NCBI GenBank assembly: GCA_028874215.1
Contig: JAPPLF010000049.1
Coordinates: forward strand, 62,001-126,000
Length of the DNA stretch: 64,000 nucleotides
Origin: Acidobacteriota bacterium
GTDB lineage: Bacteria > Acidobacteriota > UBA6911 > RPQK01 > JAJDTT01
Reading direction: 5' to 3'
The position numbers and the translations under genes were made by a program. Below are positions 44,180 to 53,527 of this stretch, piece after piece. Below the pieces are notes generated by a model. That model searched no databases and was not told the origin of the DNA. It worked only from the letters and a program-made list of their open reading frames with translations. The stretch's first letter is position 1; each line of letters starts with the position of its first letter.

Positions 44180-45676
44180 TCATGGCTTTTCCTGTGCGGC
44201 GTACAGCTCTCGGAAAATGTTCAATTCCCTCTGGGCGTCCTCAGGGCGGCCCAGATTTCGATAGGTTTCCGACAACCGATAGTGCAACTGAGGGTCATTC
44301 GGGCGCCGCTCCGCGGCTGCCTTCAGATACTTCAGGGACTCCTTGTAGTCACGTTTCAAGCTATAGACGCGTGCCATGGCCAATAGGGCCTCTATCATCT
44401 CCGGATCCAGAACCAGCGCTCGGGACAGATACTCCTCCGCCTGCTCCAACTGGCCTCTGAGCAACAGGATATCCCCGATCTGATAGAGGGAGAGTGGTGT
44501 AGCCGAGTCCTTGTCGATGCCTTCTCGCAACGCTGCCAGCGCTTCGTCGTAGCGTCGAAGCTCCCAGTAGAGATTCCCCATCGAAAGGTGGATGGTTCCC
44601 AGGTTAGGCTTCAGCTTGAGCGCCTTGCGGTATTCTCGAATGGCCTCTTCTGCCTCGCCCAGCTCCTGGTTCAGCTGCGCCCGAAGCAAATGGGCCTGAA
44701 AAGAATGCGGTCCGGATTCCAGCTTGTGAGAGGTCAGAAGCGCCAGGATCTGGTAGGCTTCCGCCAGTAGATAGACCTGCTCATCCGAATGGGGCGCATC
44801 CTCGCCCAATGTTCGTATCCTCTCCTGGTAAAAACGCAGTTCCTGGTCGATTTTACTTGGCTCGGGAAGGGACTGCAGATAGCGGGTAACGCCATCGATG
44901 AGCTCAAAATCAGGATCGTTGGAAAACCAGGTTGGGGCGGCACCCGTCCGGTCGGTGAGCCACTGCAATCTGACCCTAAGTTGCCGGTTGTCGGGGCGTT
45001 GCTTCAGCGCCGCTTCATACTCCTCCCGACCTTTCTCCCAGTCCGCTTGTGTCAGGTGGAAATGAGCCCGGGCCAGGTGTGCGTAAAAGGAACTGGGGAA
45101 TTCCGCTTGCAACCGCGAGTGAAAGTTGGCCGCCAAGCGAGAATAACACCGGCTCAGATAGTAGTGGAGATCGGGTCGGTTCTCAGCCTCGGAGAGTCTT
45201 TCGAAGTAACGCGCGGCAATGCCATGCTTCGATTCAGCAAAATACAGGTAACCCAGCAACAGAAGAACCTGTGGGTGAGTAGGCTCGGCTTTCTCCGCCT
45301 TCTTCAGGTGAGTCGTGGCCTCCCGATAACGCCTTTGCTCAAAAGCAATGGTTCCCAAGTAGAGATCCACGCCCGGCAGTTCGGGCTTGAGCGAAATGGC
45401 CTTCCGGAAGGCGGTTTCCGCTTCTTTCCGTTGTCCCAGGTGAAAATAGATCAGGCCCAGATTGGCCTGCAACTCTGCCAACTCCGGTCGCAGCTGAACG
45501 AGCTGTTGGTATTTCTGAAGTGCGGTCTGGAAATCTCCCTTCCGCTGGGCCTCGTAGGCTTCCTGGTGAAGGGATGACACCGATGCCTGATGGGCAAGGC
45601 TGGCTGAAAAGAACTCAATTCCCAGTAATGCCAGCCATAGAAGCAGGATTTCAGGTTGTCTCCCGGTCGTGGTCAG
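44180..45676 (-). CDS. Exported TPR-repeat protein with probable CTG start
   Basis: This is a TPR protein of 498 residues when started at CTG 45676. That codon has GAGGAGGAG seven bases upstream, and starting there adds a clear signal peptide (ILLLWLALLGIEFFSASLA) that the first GTG (45580) would lack. About ten TPR units follow, for example ALQKYQQLVQLRPELAELQA, KEAETAFRKAISLKPELPG and AEEYLSRALVLDPEMIEAL. It is probably a periplasmic scaffold paralogous in style to the one at 37929. Its start overlaps the end of a decayed CRTAC1 fragment, so the pair was once CRTAC1-TPR. Confidence 0.8.
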   Translation of the reverse strand: MTTTGRQPEILLLWLALLGIEFFSASLAHQASVSSLHQEAYEAQRKGDFQTALQKYQQLVQLRPELAELQANLGLIYFHLGQRKEAETAFRKAISLKPELPGVDLYLGTIAFEQRRYREATTHLKKAEKAEPTHPQVLLLLGYLYFAESKHGIAARYFERLSEAENRPDLHYYLSRCYSRLAANFHSRLQAEFPSSFYAHLARAHFHLTQADWEKGREEYEAALKQRPDNRQLRVRLQWLTDRTGAAPTWFSNDPDFELIDGVTRYLQSLPEPSKIDQELRFYQERIRTLGEDAPHSDEQVYLLAEAYQILALLTSHKLESGPHSFQAHLLRAQLNQELGEAEEAIREYRKALKLKPNLGTIHLSMGNLYWELRRYDEALAALREGIDKDSATPLSLYQIGDILLLRGQLEQAEEYLSRALVLDPEMIEALLAMARVYSLKRDYKESLKYLKAAAERRPNDPQLHYRLSETYRNLGRPEDAQRELNIFRELYAAQEKP

Positions 45677-45840
45677 CGCCTAACTCCTCCTCGATGTCCT
45701 GATCGCCATCGTTGTCAAAATTACCCAATGCGGTCTCTCTGCTGGTCAAGACTTGACCGAAAATTCTTCCGCCGGTTCCACCGGCATTCCCGAACTTCCC
45801 GTCGGCCAGGCTGCAAAGAAGAGGCCGTTGATTCAGCGGT
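45651..45840 (-). pseudogene. CRTAC1/VCBS-repeat gene remnant
   Basis: A start-less frame on the minus strand reads SLADGKFGNAGGTGGRIFG and then ALGNFDNDGDQDIEEE, a typical FG-GAP calcium-loop motif, before stopping at 45653-45651. Only the tail of one repeat remains, with no ASPIC domain. It overlaps the 5' end of the TPR gene. The intact relative at 35098 shows what was lost. Confidence 0.6.
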
Positions 45841-45892
45841 TCGGGAGGAACCCAGATTCATCCTGCCAAAGTGGCCCGGAAGATTCGATGTT

Positions 45893-45914
45893 TTATATGT
45901 TATAAAATTATAAT
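45893..45914. promoter_or_regulatory. Compound AT-rich operator candidate before the propeller at 45981
   Basis: TTATA-TGT-TATAA (45893-45905) is an exact inverted repeat and overlaps a second one, TATAA-AA-TTATA (45901-45912). TATAAT at 45909-45914 could serve as a -10 box. The core TTTTATATGTTATAAA is identical to the site before the paralogous gene at 50452. Confidence 0.55.
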
Positions 45915-45980
45915 CGATTCTGAGAAGTTCTGGTGCCGAGGTCTTCATATTGCAATTCGGCGCAGCGAGGAGGCAAGGAG

Positions 45981-47405
45981 ATGGCTGTCCAATGGACCCG
46001 CCGGAAAGTTCTGTCCACTTCAGCAACCGCTTTGGCAACCACGACGCTCGTCAGACCAGGTAAAACGAAGTCAGCCGCGGCTTCCATTCCACCGGTCGAG
46101 GCTCTGATTACGGGTGATGGGCCTCGAGTGGATTTCGAGAAGTATAGAAAGATCCTCGTCTCCCCCGACGTCAATCCGCCGGAGCCCTTCCGCGGGTTTG
46201 GCGGCTACTGTGGGTGGCCGACGGTGTGCCGGCTGCAGAACGGCGACCTGTTCGTGACCTTCTCAGCCGGTTATTGGCACGCTTCCTGGCCCACCCCCTG
46301 GGACATTCCTCCTGAGGCGATGGAGCGCTGGAAACGGCCGGACCAGTCCTGGCTCTTGGACTGGGATGCGCCCGACGGCGGAAGAATGATGTGGATCCGC
46401 AGCCGGGACGGCGGAAAAACCTGGAGCCGGCCCCGTTCCTTTCCCGTAGTGCGTGGCGCGTATGTGATGAATCACGTGGTGCAATTGAGAAACGGAACGA
46501 TGTTTGCAGGCGCCCGGATGGAAGCCCATTGGGGATACTGGAGACGGATGCCCGCGACACCCCTTGAATTTGCCCGGATTGCGGCCAACAGGCAGTCGGA
46601 AACGCTTATTTTTCGAAGCGATGATAACGGCGACACGTGGACGGAGGTGACCCGCTTCGTGGGACCGTTGTTCATGGACGCTCCCCACAGCATGTTCGAG
46701 GCCAAAGACGGAGCTCTGATGATATTGGCCGCCGGCTCACCCATTCCCGGGGGCGAGGGCTGGCCTAGCGAATTCCCTCGCTGGCTCATGCTCCTCATGC
46801 GCTCTGAGGACAAGGGCCGCACGTGGTCGACCGTGTCGGTGATCGGCAGCAATGACTTCGATGCGAACGAGGGCACGGCCGCCTACTTGCCGGACGGCAG
46901 CCTGGGCTTCCCTTGCAGACCGACCTCGGCCTGGTATCAGTCGTACGACGACGGGCGGACCTGGTCCCCGCCGCGTCTGCTCCTGACCGACTCGATCATC
47001 GAGGACCCCAACTTCGGAATTGAGTATCACGGGCCCAAGCTGTACAGAAAAGGGGCCGTGGTGGTGACGCCGGACGGAGTCTCCGTGGTCGTATTCGGAG
47101 GCCGCCACAAAGTCGGCGGCGGTACCCATCTGGTGGCGAACAACGGGGAGGTGATCTACAGCCGTGACAGCGGGAAAACCTGGGTGAAACCGGCGCCAGG
47201 ACGTGGCTACACGTGTGATCCCAAGTCCTACTACCCCAGCGCCTGTGTTCTGGAAGACGGCTCCATCTTCATGGTGGGTCAGCGCGAAGGCTTCAAGAAC
47301 AGATTCGGTCCCCATGGAGCCGAAGTGACGTCTGTCCGGTTTCGCATTAAGACGCCGGAGGAGGGAGAAGGCGTAGAACTCTTGCCGATAAGAGGTCGGG
47401 CTTGA
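45981..47405 (+). CDS. Tat-signal Asp-box propeller (sialidase-like), copy A
   Basis: This 474-residue protein has a Tat-like start (WTRRKVLSTSATALATTTL). Asp-box turns follow: SRDGGKTWSRPR, SDDNGDTWTEVT, SEDKGRTWSTVS, SYDDGRTWSPPR and SRDSGKTWVKPA. The block PFRGFGGYCGWPTVCRLQNG is the first blade. It is closely similar along its whole length to the protein at 50452. The family is usually annotated exo-alpha-sialidase, but the standard FRIP-Arg triad is not obvious, so another acidic sugar is possible. AAGGAG precedes ATG 45981. A PHP-domain gene follows 42 bases later on the same strand. Confidence 0.85.
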   Translation: MAVQWTRRKVLSTSATALATTTLVRPGKTKSAAASIPPVEALITGDGPRVDFEKYRKILVSPDVNPPEPFRGFGGYCGWPTVCRLQNGDLFVTFSAGYWHASWPTPWDIPPEAMERWKRPDQSWLLDWDAPDGGRMMWIRSRDGGKTWSRPRSFPVVRGAYVMNHVVQLRNGTMFAGARMEAHWGYWRRMPATPLEFARIAANRQSETLIFRSDDNGDTWTEVTRFVGPLFMDAPHSMFEAKDGALMILAAGSPIPGGEGWPSEFPRWLMLLMRSEDKGRTWSTVSVIGSNDFDANEGTAAYLPDGSLGFPCRPTSAWYQSYDDGRTWSPPRLLLTDSIIEDPNFGIEYHGPKLYRKGAVVVTPDGVSVVVFGGRHKVGGGTHLVANNGEVIYSRDSGKTWVKPAPGRGYTCDPKSYYPSACVLEDGSIFMVGQREGFKNRFGPHGAEVTSVRFRIKTPEEGEGVELLPIRGRA

Positions 47406-47447
47406 CCGTGGACGGAAACGGCGCCAATTGATCAAGGAACGTAAGTG

Positions 47448-48461
47448 ATGGTTCCAGGTAACCCATTCGCCGGCTCGGGCCAGTGGTACAGGGGTAATGT
47501 TCACAGCCACACGACGAATTCCGATGGTCAGTTCAGCGTTGCCGAATTGGCTGCCTGCTATGACCGCAATGGCTACGATTTTCTGTTCGTCACTGACCAC
47601 AACGTGGTAACGGATGTGAGCAAGAGCCGCTCACCCGGGATTCTGGTCATGCCCGGCGCCGAGATTCGCGTGGACTGGGAGGAAACCTTCCCGGCGGAGG
47701 TGCTGGCCCTTGGCATAGAACGGGTCAAGAATCACAAGGTCGCCCCACAGCGGGTTATTGGTGACGTTTTGGCACAGGGGGGACTTCCGTTTCTCTCGCA
47801 TCCGTCCCTTAGCGGCGCCAATGCCACCGCCATATCACGACTCAACGGATTGGTCGGAATCGAGATCTTCAACGCTCCCAACTACTGGACCGGGCGCCGC
47901 GGTCTCTCGACCGCGCAATGGGACGAACTGCTCGCCAACGGCCACATGCTCTGGGGTGTGGCCAGTGATGATCGGCACAGTGGCCGGAAGCCGGAGTTGA
48001 CTTTCGCGCCACTCGGAAAGCAGCCATTTCGCGACCAGTACGAAGCTTGGGTGATGGTCCGCGCCGAGTCGTGCACTGCACCGGCTATTCTTGCCGCCAT
48101 GCGCCGGGGGCAGTTCTATTCGACGACGGGGCCACGGATCAAGGACATTGCCGTTGTAGACGGGGAGATCCAGGTTGAGACTTCACCCGTACGGTGGATT
48201 TGGTTCGCTTCTGTTCCCTACCTCGGCGTGCGCCGAGTGGCAGCGCCGGGCGAGAAACTGGCGCAGGCCCGGGCGCCATTGTTTGGGCTGGCCAGTCCTG
48301 ACGGCGTTTCGGCCATGAACCGGAGATTCATCCAGCGCGGCTATTTTAAGAAGGAAAAGACGGTCGGCCACTATGTGCGGGTCGAGTTATGGGACGGGGA
48401 GGATGGCTATGCCTGGTCCAATCCGATTGACTTGAGCCGGCTGAATCAAGGACCGCGCTGA
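47448..48461 (+). CDS. PHP-domain metal-dependent hydrolase (CehA/McbA-like), copy A
   Basis: This 337-residue protein carries WYRGNVHSHTTNSDG (metal HxH at about residues 19-21), LFVTDHNVVTD, VMPGAEI, PFLSHPS and VASDDRHSG, the order seen in PHP phosphoesterases of the CehA/McbA type. A C-terminal beta domain follows from about 220 (GQFYSTTGPRI). No signal is present, so it is cytosolic. PHP enzymes hydrolyse phosphoesters, and some carbamates or amides. It is the likely operon partner of the propeller upstream. The same pair recurs at 60810-62985. Confidence 0.85.
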   Translation: MVPGNPFAGSGQWYRGNVHSHTTNSDGQFSVAELAACYDRNGYDFLFVTDHNVVTDVSKSRSPGILVMPGAEIRVDWEETFPAEVLALGIERVKNHKVAPQRVIGDVLAQGGLPFLSHPSLSGANATAISRLNGLVGIEIFNAPNYWTGRRGLSTAQWDELLANGHMLWGVASDDRHSGRKPELTFAPLGKQPFRDQYEAWVMVRAESCTAPAILAAMRRGQFYSTTGPRIKDIAVVDGEIQVETSPVRWIWFASVPYLGVRRVAAPGEKLAQARAPLFGLASPDGVSAMNRRFIQRGYFKKEKTVGHYVRVELWDGEDGYAWSNPIDLSRLNQGPR

Positions 48462-48478
48462 TGTCATACCTGTAATCA

Positions 48479-50260
48479 CTACCAGCCCACGGCGTATCCC
48501 GGGCGTCTCGGGTCGGCTCCACCCTGCAGAACGCCCCTGGCCTGATCGGCCATGATCGTGCAAACTCCGCCGGCCCGCCAGCTCCAGTCCGGCCACCAAC
48601 TGACCCGGTGACCCAGCTCCTCGAGCTCTACGCCCGTCTCCCGACGTACTCGCGATTCCATTTTCAGCAGCCCTGGAAAACAGGAATGTGGTGCGAAAGA
48701 GCTGGGAAAACTGTAGGAAGCAAAACGGGGCGCTTCGACCGCCTCCTGGGGGTTCATACCGAAGATGAGAACATTGAGGAGGACCTGAAGCATGGCCTGT
48801 GGCTGCACATCCCCGCCCGGAGTACCGAACGGCATGAAAACGCCCCCGTTCCGCAACGCCAGGGCGGGGTTGGGCGTCAGGCGCGGTCTTTTCCCGGGAG
48901 CGAGACAAGCCGGATGACTCGGATCCAGACGCGACTGCGAGCCACGCGAAGAGACCGCCAGGCCGGTTCCCGGAATGATCGGTGTGTCGTAGGACACATC
49001 GCTTGGAGTGGCCGAAAAGGCGTTTCCGTCTCGATCAACGACGCAGACGTAGCTCGTGTCCCAGCCAGGCCGCTTTGGATTTCCAGCTTCGCCGGAAGAG
49101 TTCGCCGGTCCCCGCGACGAATCGGCTGGCGACTCACCGGCTGTGCCCAACCGGCTGGGCGGAGGCATCTCTACCCACGCCTGGTGTGAGCGGATGAGCC
49201 CTATCCGTTGGTTGGCGTTCCGCTCGGAAAGGAGTTCGGCCATAGGCACTTTGACATGGAGGGGGTCACCGTAGAAGTGTTCGCGGTCAGCGAATGCCAA
49301 TTTGAGGGCCTCCGTCAAAATGTGCACATACGGCGCCGAGTTGTGCCCCAAGGATTTCAGGTCATAGGCCTCCAGCAGCTTGAGGGTCTGGAGCAGAGTC
49401 GGACCCTGAGACCATGGTCCACAAGCATAGATCTCAGTGTCCTGGAAGGTGATTTTCTCGGGTGGCTCGATTCTCACGCGAAAGTTGGACAGGTCCTGAG
49501 CGGAGAGGAGTCCACCATTCTCATGGTGGTATTGGACAATTCTTACTGCAATGTCCCCTCTGTAGAATGCATTTCGTGCCGATTGCAATCCTGCCAGACG
49601 TCCACGGCGCGATGCGCTCCGCTCCTCCTCAACCATGTACTGGAGAACGGCTCCTAAATCGTGTTGGAAAAAGATCTCTCCGGGTGTGGGGGGACGACCG
49701 CCAGGGAGAAAGACCTGGGCGCTGCTCTCCCAACGACGGTAGTCCTCCTCCGCCTCGCTAATCCGGGCGCTCATGAACGAGTGCATGGGGAAACCATGGG
49801 AAGCAAACCGGATGGCTGGCCCGGCCACCTGGCCAAAACTCATGCGCCCAAACCTCTCCAGCGCCGTAATCCAAGCGTCTGGGGCGGCTGGCACGACCGT
49901 TCGCAACAGTCCCTCCGGGATTCTTCCTCCGTGCTCCCTCCGGAACAGATCCACGCTGGCTGCCTGGGGCCAAACGCCCAGACCGCTGATGGTCACCACC
50001 TCCTGCTGGTCAGCCAAGAACAGAACAATGGGGGCGACGCCGGCGACGCTTACCAGGTCACTCTGCACGACACCGAGAGCGAGACCTGCTGCCACACCGG
50101 CGTCAACCGCATTGCCTCCCTCCTCCAGGATCTGCATGCCGGCCTGTGCCGCCAGATAGTGCCCGGCTACGACCATGTGTTCGGTCCCCATGACGACCGG
50201 CCTAAGGGAACGAAGCTCGTCTCTTGCTTCAGTCTTTTCAGTCAGACCGTGGATAGACAC
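48479..50260 (-). CDS. Gamma-glutamyltransferase-family Ntn hydrolase, copy A
   Basis: This is a 593-residue GGT/cephalosporin-acylase-type protein. Start GTG 50260 has a strong AGGAGGAGGA upstream. The large-subunit part includes AGMQILEEGGNAVDA and WSQGPTLLQTLKLLEAYDL. The catalytic Thr of the small subunit is Thr402 in GWDTSYVCVVDRDGN, just after a Gly/Ser/Pro-rich linker. FMPFGTPGGDVQPQAMLQV is the late oxyanion-region block. There is no signal peptide, unlike secreted GGTs. The enzyme would self-cleave and hydrolyse gamma-glutamyl or related amides. The motif DTSY replaces the common TTHY. Confidence 0.88.
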   Translation of the reverse strand: MSIHGLTEKTEARDELRSLRPVVMGTEHMVVAGHYLAAQAGMQILEEGGNAVDAGVAAGLALGVVQSDLVSVAGVAPIVLFLADQQEVVTISGLGVWPQAASVDLFRREHGGRIPEGLLRTVVPAAPDAWITALERFGRMSFGQVAGPAIRFASHGFPMHSFMSARISEAEEDYRRWESSAQVFLPGGRPPTPGEIFFQHDLGAVLQYMVEEERSASRRGRLAGLQSARNAFYRGDIAVRIVQYHHENGGLLSAQDLSNFRVRIEPPEKITFQDTEIYACGPWSQGPTLLQTLKLLEAYDLKSLGHNSAPYVHILTEALKLAFADREHFYGDPLHVKVPMAELLSERNANQRIGLIRSHQAWVEMPPPSRLGTAGESPADSSRGPANSSGEAGNPKRPGWDTSYVCVVDRDGNAFSATPSDVSYDTPIIPGTGLAVSSRGSQSRLDPSHPACLAPGKRPRLTPNPALALRNGGVFMPFGTPGGDVQPQAMLQVLLNVLIFGMNPQEAVEAPRFASYSFPSSFAPHSCFPGLLKMESRVRRETGVELEELGHRVSWWPDWSWRAGGVCTIMADQARGVLQGGADPRRPGYAVGW

Positions 50261-50362
50261 TGATCCTCCTCCTGGCTTGCCACCTCGACTGCCTGGAAAT
50301 CGGTCATATATTGCTCCCAAACCTAACCGATCACTCGGGGCGGGATGGCTCCCGGCACGATT

Positions 50363-50375
50363 TTATATGTTATAA
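50363..50375. promoter_or_regulatory. Palindromic operator candidate TTATA-TGT-TATAA
   Basis: This is an exact 5 + 3 + 5 inverted repeat, 77 bases before the propeller gene at 50452 and about 103 bases from the divergent GGT start. It shares 16 consecutive bases with the site at 45893. Confidence 0.55.
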
Positions 50376-50451
50376 AGAGCTTAGGCTTACCCGAAGAATG
50401 AATCGGGCTGGGACCTTCGTTTTCAAATCGGCACAAGGAGGAGGTTCAGTG

Positions 50452-51876
50452 ATGGGTGTTCAATTGACCCGCCGGCAATATCTGTCTGCGTCAGCGACCG
50501 CTTTGGCGGCCACCAGTCTTGTCAGTGCCGGCAAGAAGAAGTCGGCCGCGAGTTCCATTCCACCGGTTGAGGCCCTGATTACGGGTGATGGACCCCGGGT
50601 GGACTTCGAGAAGTATCGACAGATCATCGTCTCCCCCGATGTCAATCCACCGGAGCCGTTCCGCGGGTTTGGCGGTTACTGCGGGTGGCCGACGGTCTGC
50701 CGACTGCAGAATGGCGACCTGTTCATGACCTTCTCAGCCGGTTATTGGCACGCTTCCTGGCCCACCCCTTGGGACATGCCTCCGGAGGCCTGGGAACGCA
50801 TCAAAAGGCCTGATCGGGAATGGCTCCTGGACTGGGATGCGCCCGAGGGCGGAAGGTTGATGTGGGTCCGCAGCCGGGACCAGGGGAAGACCTGGAGCCG
50901 TCCCCGGTCGTTTCCGGTGGTGCCTGGCGCCTACTACGTCGGGGACGTTGTTCAACTGAGTGACGGCACGATGATTGCGGGAGTCCGGCTGAAACCCCAT
51001 TGGGGCTACTGGAACCAGATGCCCACGACGCCCCTTGAATTCGCCCGGATCATGGCCAACCGGCAGTCCAAGACCCTGATCTTTCGAAGCGACGACGACG
51101 GCCACACCTGGAAGGAGGTGACTAGGTTCGTGGGGCCCTTCGATATGGACGCCCCGTACAGCATGTTCGAAAGCAAGGATGGTGCGTTGCTGCTATTCGC
51201 CGCCGGCAGTTGCATTCCCGGGGGCAACGGCTGGCCCACCGAAGATCCCCGCTGGTTCATGGTCCTCATGCGCTCTGAGGACAAGGGCCGCACCTGGTCC
51301 ACCGTATCGGTGATTGGGAGCAATGACTGGGATGCGGACGAGGGCACCGCCGCCTACTTGCCGGACGGGAGTCTGGCCTTCCCCTGCCGGCCGACGTCGG
51401 CTTGGTTTCAGTCCTACGACGACGGGCAGACCTGGTCGCCGCCGCGTCTGCTCCTGACAGACCCCATCATCGAAGACCCTGACTTTGGAAGCGAGTATCG
51501 CGGCCCCAAGTTGTACCGGAGGGGTGAACTGGTGGTGACACCCGACGGCGTATCGGTCGTGGTCTTTGGGGGTCGGCACAAACTCAGCAGCGACGATCCT
51601 CAGGTGCCGAACAACGGAGAAGTGATCTACAGCCGCGACAATGGGAAGACCTGGGTGAAACCGGCGCCGGGCCGCGGCTTCAAGTGTGATCCCAAGTCTT
51701 ACTACCCCAGCGCCTGCGTTCTGGAGGACGGCTCCATCTTCATGGTCGGACAAAGAGAAGGCTTCAAAAACCGATTTGGCCCCCATGGATCGGAAGTGAC
51801 TTCGGTCCGGTTCCGCATCAAAAAACCCGAGGAGGGTGAGGGCGTCGAACTTCTGTCCATTGGCGGACCGACTTGA
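50452..51876 (+). CDS. Tat-signal Asp-box propeller (sialidase-like), copy B
   Basis: This protein is 474 residues, the same length as copy A. The Tat-like start is LTRRQYLSASATALAATSL; blade 1 is PFRGFGGYCGWPTVCRLQNG, and the Asp-box turns are SRDQGKTWSRPR, SDDDGHTWKEVT, SEDKGRTWSTVS, SYDDGQTWSPPR and SRDNGKTWVKPA. Most positions match copy A. Unlike copy A, no PHP gene follows. AAGGAGGAGG precedes ATG 50452. It is divergent from the GGT gene across 191 bases that contain the palindrome. It probably has the same class of substrate with altered specificity. Confidence 0.85.
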   Translation: MGVQLTRRQYLSASATALAATSLVSAGKKKSAASSIPPVEALITGDGPRVDFEKYRQIIVSPDVNPPEPFRGFGGYCGWPTVCRLQNGDLFMTFSAGYWHASWPTPWDMPPEAWERIKRPDREWLLDWDAPEGGRLMWVRSRDQGKTWSRPRSFPVVPGAYYVGDVVQLSDGTMIAGVRLKPHWGYWNQMPTTPLEFARIMANRQSKTLIFRSDDDGHTWKEVTRFVGPFDMDAPYSMFESKDGALLLFAAGSCIPGGNGWPTEDPRWFMVLMRSEDKGRTWSTVSVIGSNDWDADEGTAAYLPDGSLAFPCRPTSAWFQSYDDGQTWSPPRLLLTDPIIEDPDFGSEYRGPKLYRRGELVVTPDGVSVVVFGGRHKLSSDDPQVPNNGEVIYSRDNGKTWVKPAPGRGFKCDPKSYYPSACVLEDGSIFMVGQREGFKNRFGPHGSEVTSVRFRIKKPEEGEGVELLSIGGPT

Positions 51877-52035
51877 TACGGGGCGGGGGAGAGCCGGACG
51901 CTCCCCTGGTCAGGAAAAGACCAGCGAGGGCGCGCCCAGCTCGGTCGGTCCCCAGGAGGCTGCTCCGCAACAATCGCTGTTTCCTCAAAAAATGCGTCTT
52001 CTCCGATCACTCAACGGCGTGGTGAGAATTTCGGA

Positions 52036-53472
52036 CTAGATTGGCATTTCGACGATCACTTCTCTGACCTTGATCGCTTTTCGCTGCCGGCCCTGCTCAT
52101 CTCTGTACTGAAAGTCGGAATACGCAACGATGAACCGGTCGGATCCCGTGACGACCACATCCGTATTGCTGCAGCTGATGACCCTGGTTTGGGCGGAGCC
52201 GTGTCCGGCGTGGCTCAGGGCCATGCGCTCTTCTCTGGACTCGGCCATCAACTGCGCCTCCACGGGGCCCACCAGCGGAAAGGCATTGGTCCAGGTCCTT
52301 CCGCTGTCCGCCGAAGCGCGAACATGCACGCCTGGCCTCCCATACACGACCGCAACGGTGCCGTTGTCCAAGGTGCGCAAGTGGGGCGTGACGCTGAAGG
52401 GCGCAATCGCCTCCGGCCTGCTCCAGGTGTAGCCGTTATCCGAGGAGCGCGCCGCGGCCAGCGAATGCACCACCTTCGTAAAGGGACGCGTTCCCAGCGT
52501 GTTGCCCGCCATCCGGGTACGCATAATGCACAGTAGATCCCCGTCGGGCATCCTCTGCAGTGATTGCTCGCCGCAGCCGTACCCCCAATCGGCCAGCTCC
52601 AGCTGATCGGCGATCGTGCCACGGATTCCCCAAGTCTGTCCCCCGTCGCTGGAAGCGACACATTGGACGCGAAAGAACATACTCTGAATGCGTGGATCCT
52701 GACTGGCGAGTGGCCAGAGGAGCGTGCCGTCGGGCAGCACGACCAACCGGTCCGGCCACAGGACGGAGGCTGCATCCCGCGGCGTCGTTGAGATCATAGG
52801 CGCTATTTCATGCCAATCTCCTTTGGCGTCCGGGGCACCGATCGGGGTACGCAGCAGCAGGTCGGACGAGTCAAAATGAGCATATTCGTCCTGCCAGGGA
52901 GCATTCGGTCCTTTACGGCGCTTAACGGGGATCCGGGTCAGCCTCTCAGGCAGGTCGGCGTAACGATAATGAGCCGCAATCAGGCCAGGTTTCTTGGTTG
53001 TGAAGGCAAGTTTGAGACCAAGCTCATCCAGGCTGTGGAATTCCCGCGGCCGAGGTCCGTAGGTCGAATAATGATAGACATACTTTTCAGTGCCGAAGGC
53101 CACCTGCTCACCACTCGGCAGGGCAATGACATCTGGAGAGAAGTCCACCTGATCTTCCCGTATCGGCTGCCAGGATTCTCCATTATCCCGGGAGACGAAG
53201 AATCGGGTGGGCTCGCGTTCCCCGACGTCGTTGGCGTCCTCACCCACGTTTACTGCCAGGTACAGCTCTCCGCCCGGGGCCCTCCACATGTCCGGAAAAG
53301 CGTAATAACCCCAACGCAGATCGCCTGGGGGACCCAGCATGACTATTACCGGCGGACCCAGCTCGACGCGTGGTGCCCGGGCGGCCGGCTCCTTCTCCGT
53401 GGTTTCTACGCCGGTCTGGCAGTTGCTCAGAACCGAGAGACAGAGCAAGCTGGCGGCAATTGTTCTCTTCAT
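52036..53472 (-). CDS. Lipoprotein sialidase-like propeller, paralogous to 63686
   Basis: This is a 478-residue protein. The signal ends in the lipobox-like LSNC at about residue 18. The opening LGPPVIVMLGPPGDLRWGYYAFPDMW and FFVSRDNGESWQPI are shared with the partial gene at the right edge. Later Asp-box turns include SSDGGQTWGIRG, SSDNGYTWSRPE and SADSGRTWTNAF. It is the last gene of a same-strand run after two members of the unknown secreted family (gaps 55 and 37 bases), so it probably shares their transcript. The substrate is not determined. Confidence 0.82.
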   Translation of the reverse strand: MKRTIAASLLCLSVLSNCQTGVETTEKEPAARAPRVELGPPVIVMLGPPGDLRWGYYAFPDMWRAPGGELYLAVNVGEDANDVGEREPTRFFVSRDNGESWQPIREDQVDFSPDVIALPSGEQVAFGTEKYVYHYSTYGPRPREFHSLDELGLKLAFTTKKPGLIAAHYRYADLPERLTRIPVKRRKGPNAPWQDEYAHFDSSDLLLRTPIGAPDAKGDWHEIAPMISTTPRDAASVLWPDRLVVLPDGTLLWPLASQDPRIQSMFFRVQCVASSDGGQTWGIRGTIADQLELADWGYGCGEQSLQRMPDGDLLCIMRTRMAGNTLGTRPFTKVVHSLAAARSSDNGYTWSRPEAIAPFSVTPHLRTLDNGTVAVVYGRPGVHVRASADSGRTWTNAFPLVGPVEAQLMAESREERMALSHAGHGSAQTRVISCSNTDVVVTGSDRFIVAYSDFQYRDEQGRQRKAIKVREVIVEMPI

Positions 53473-53527
53473 CGTCTTATCCCCTATTGAGAATGCTCGG
53501 TCAGAAAGGACAAAACACGTTTTCTCG

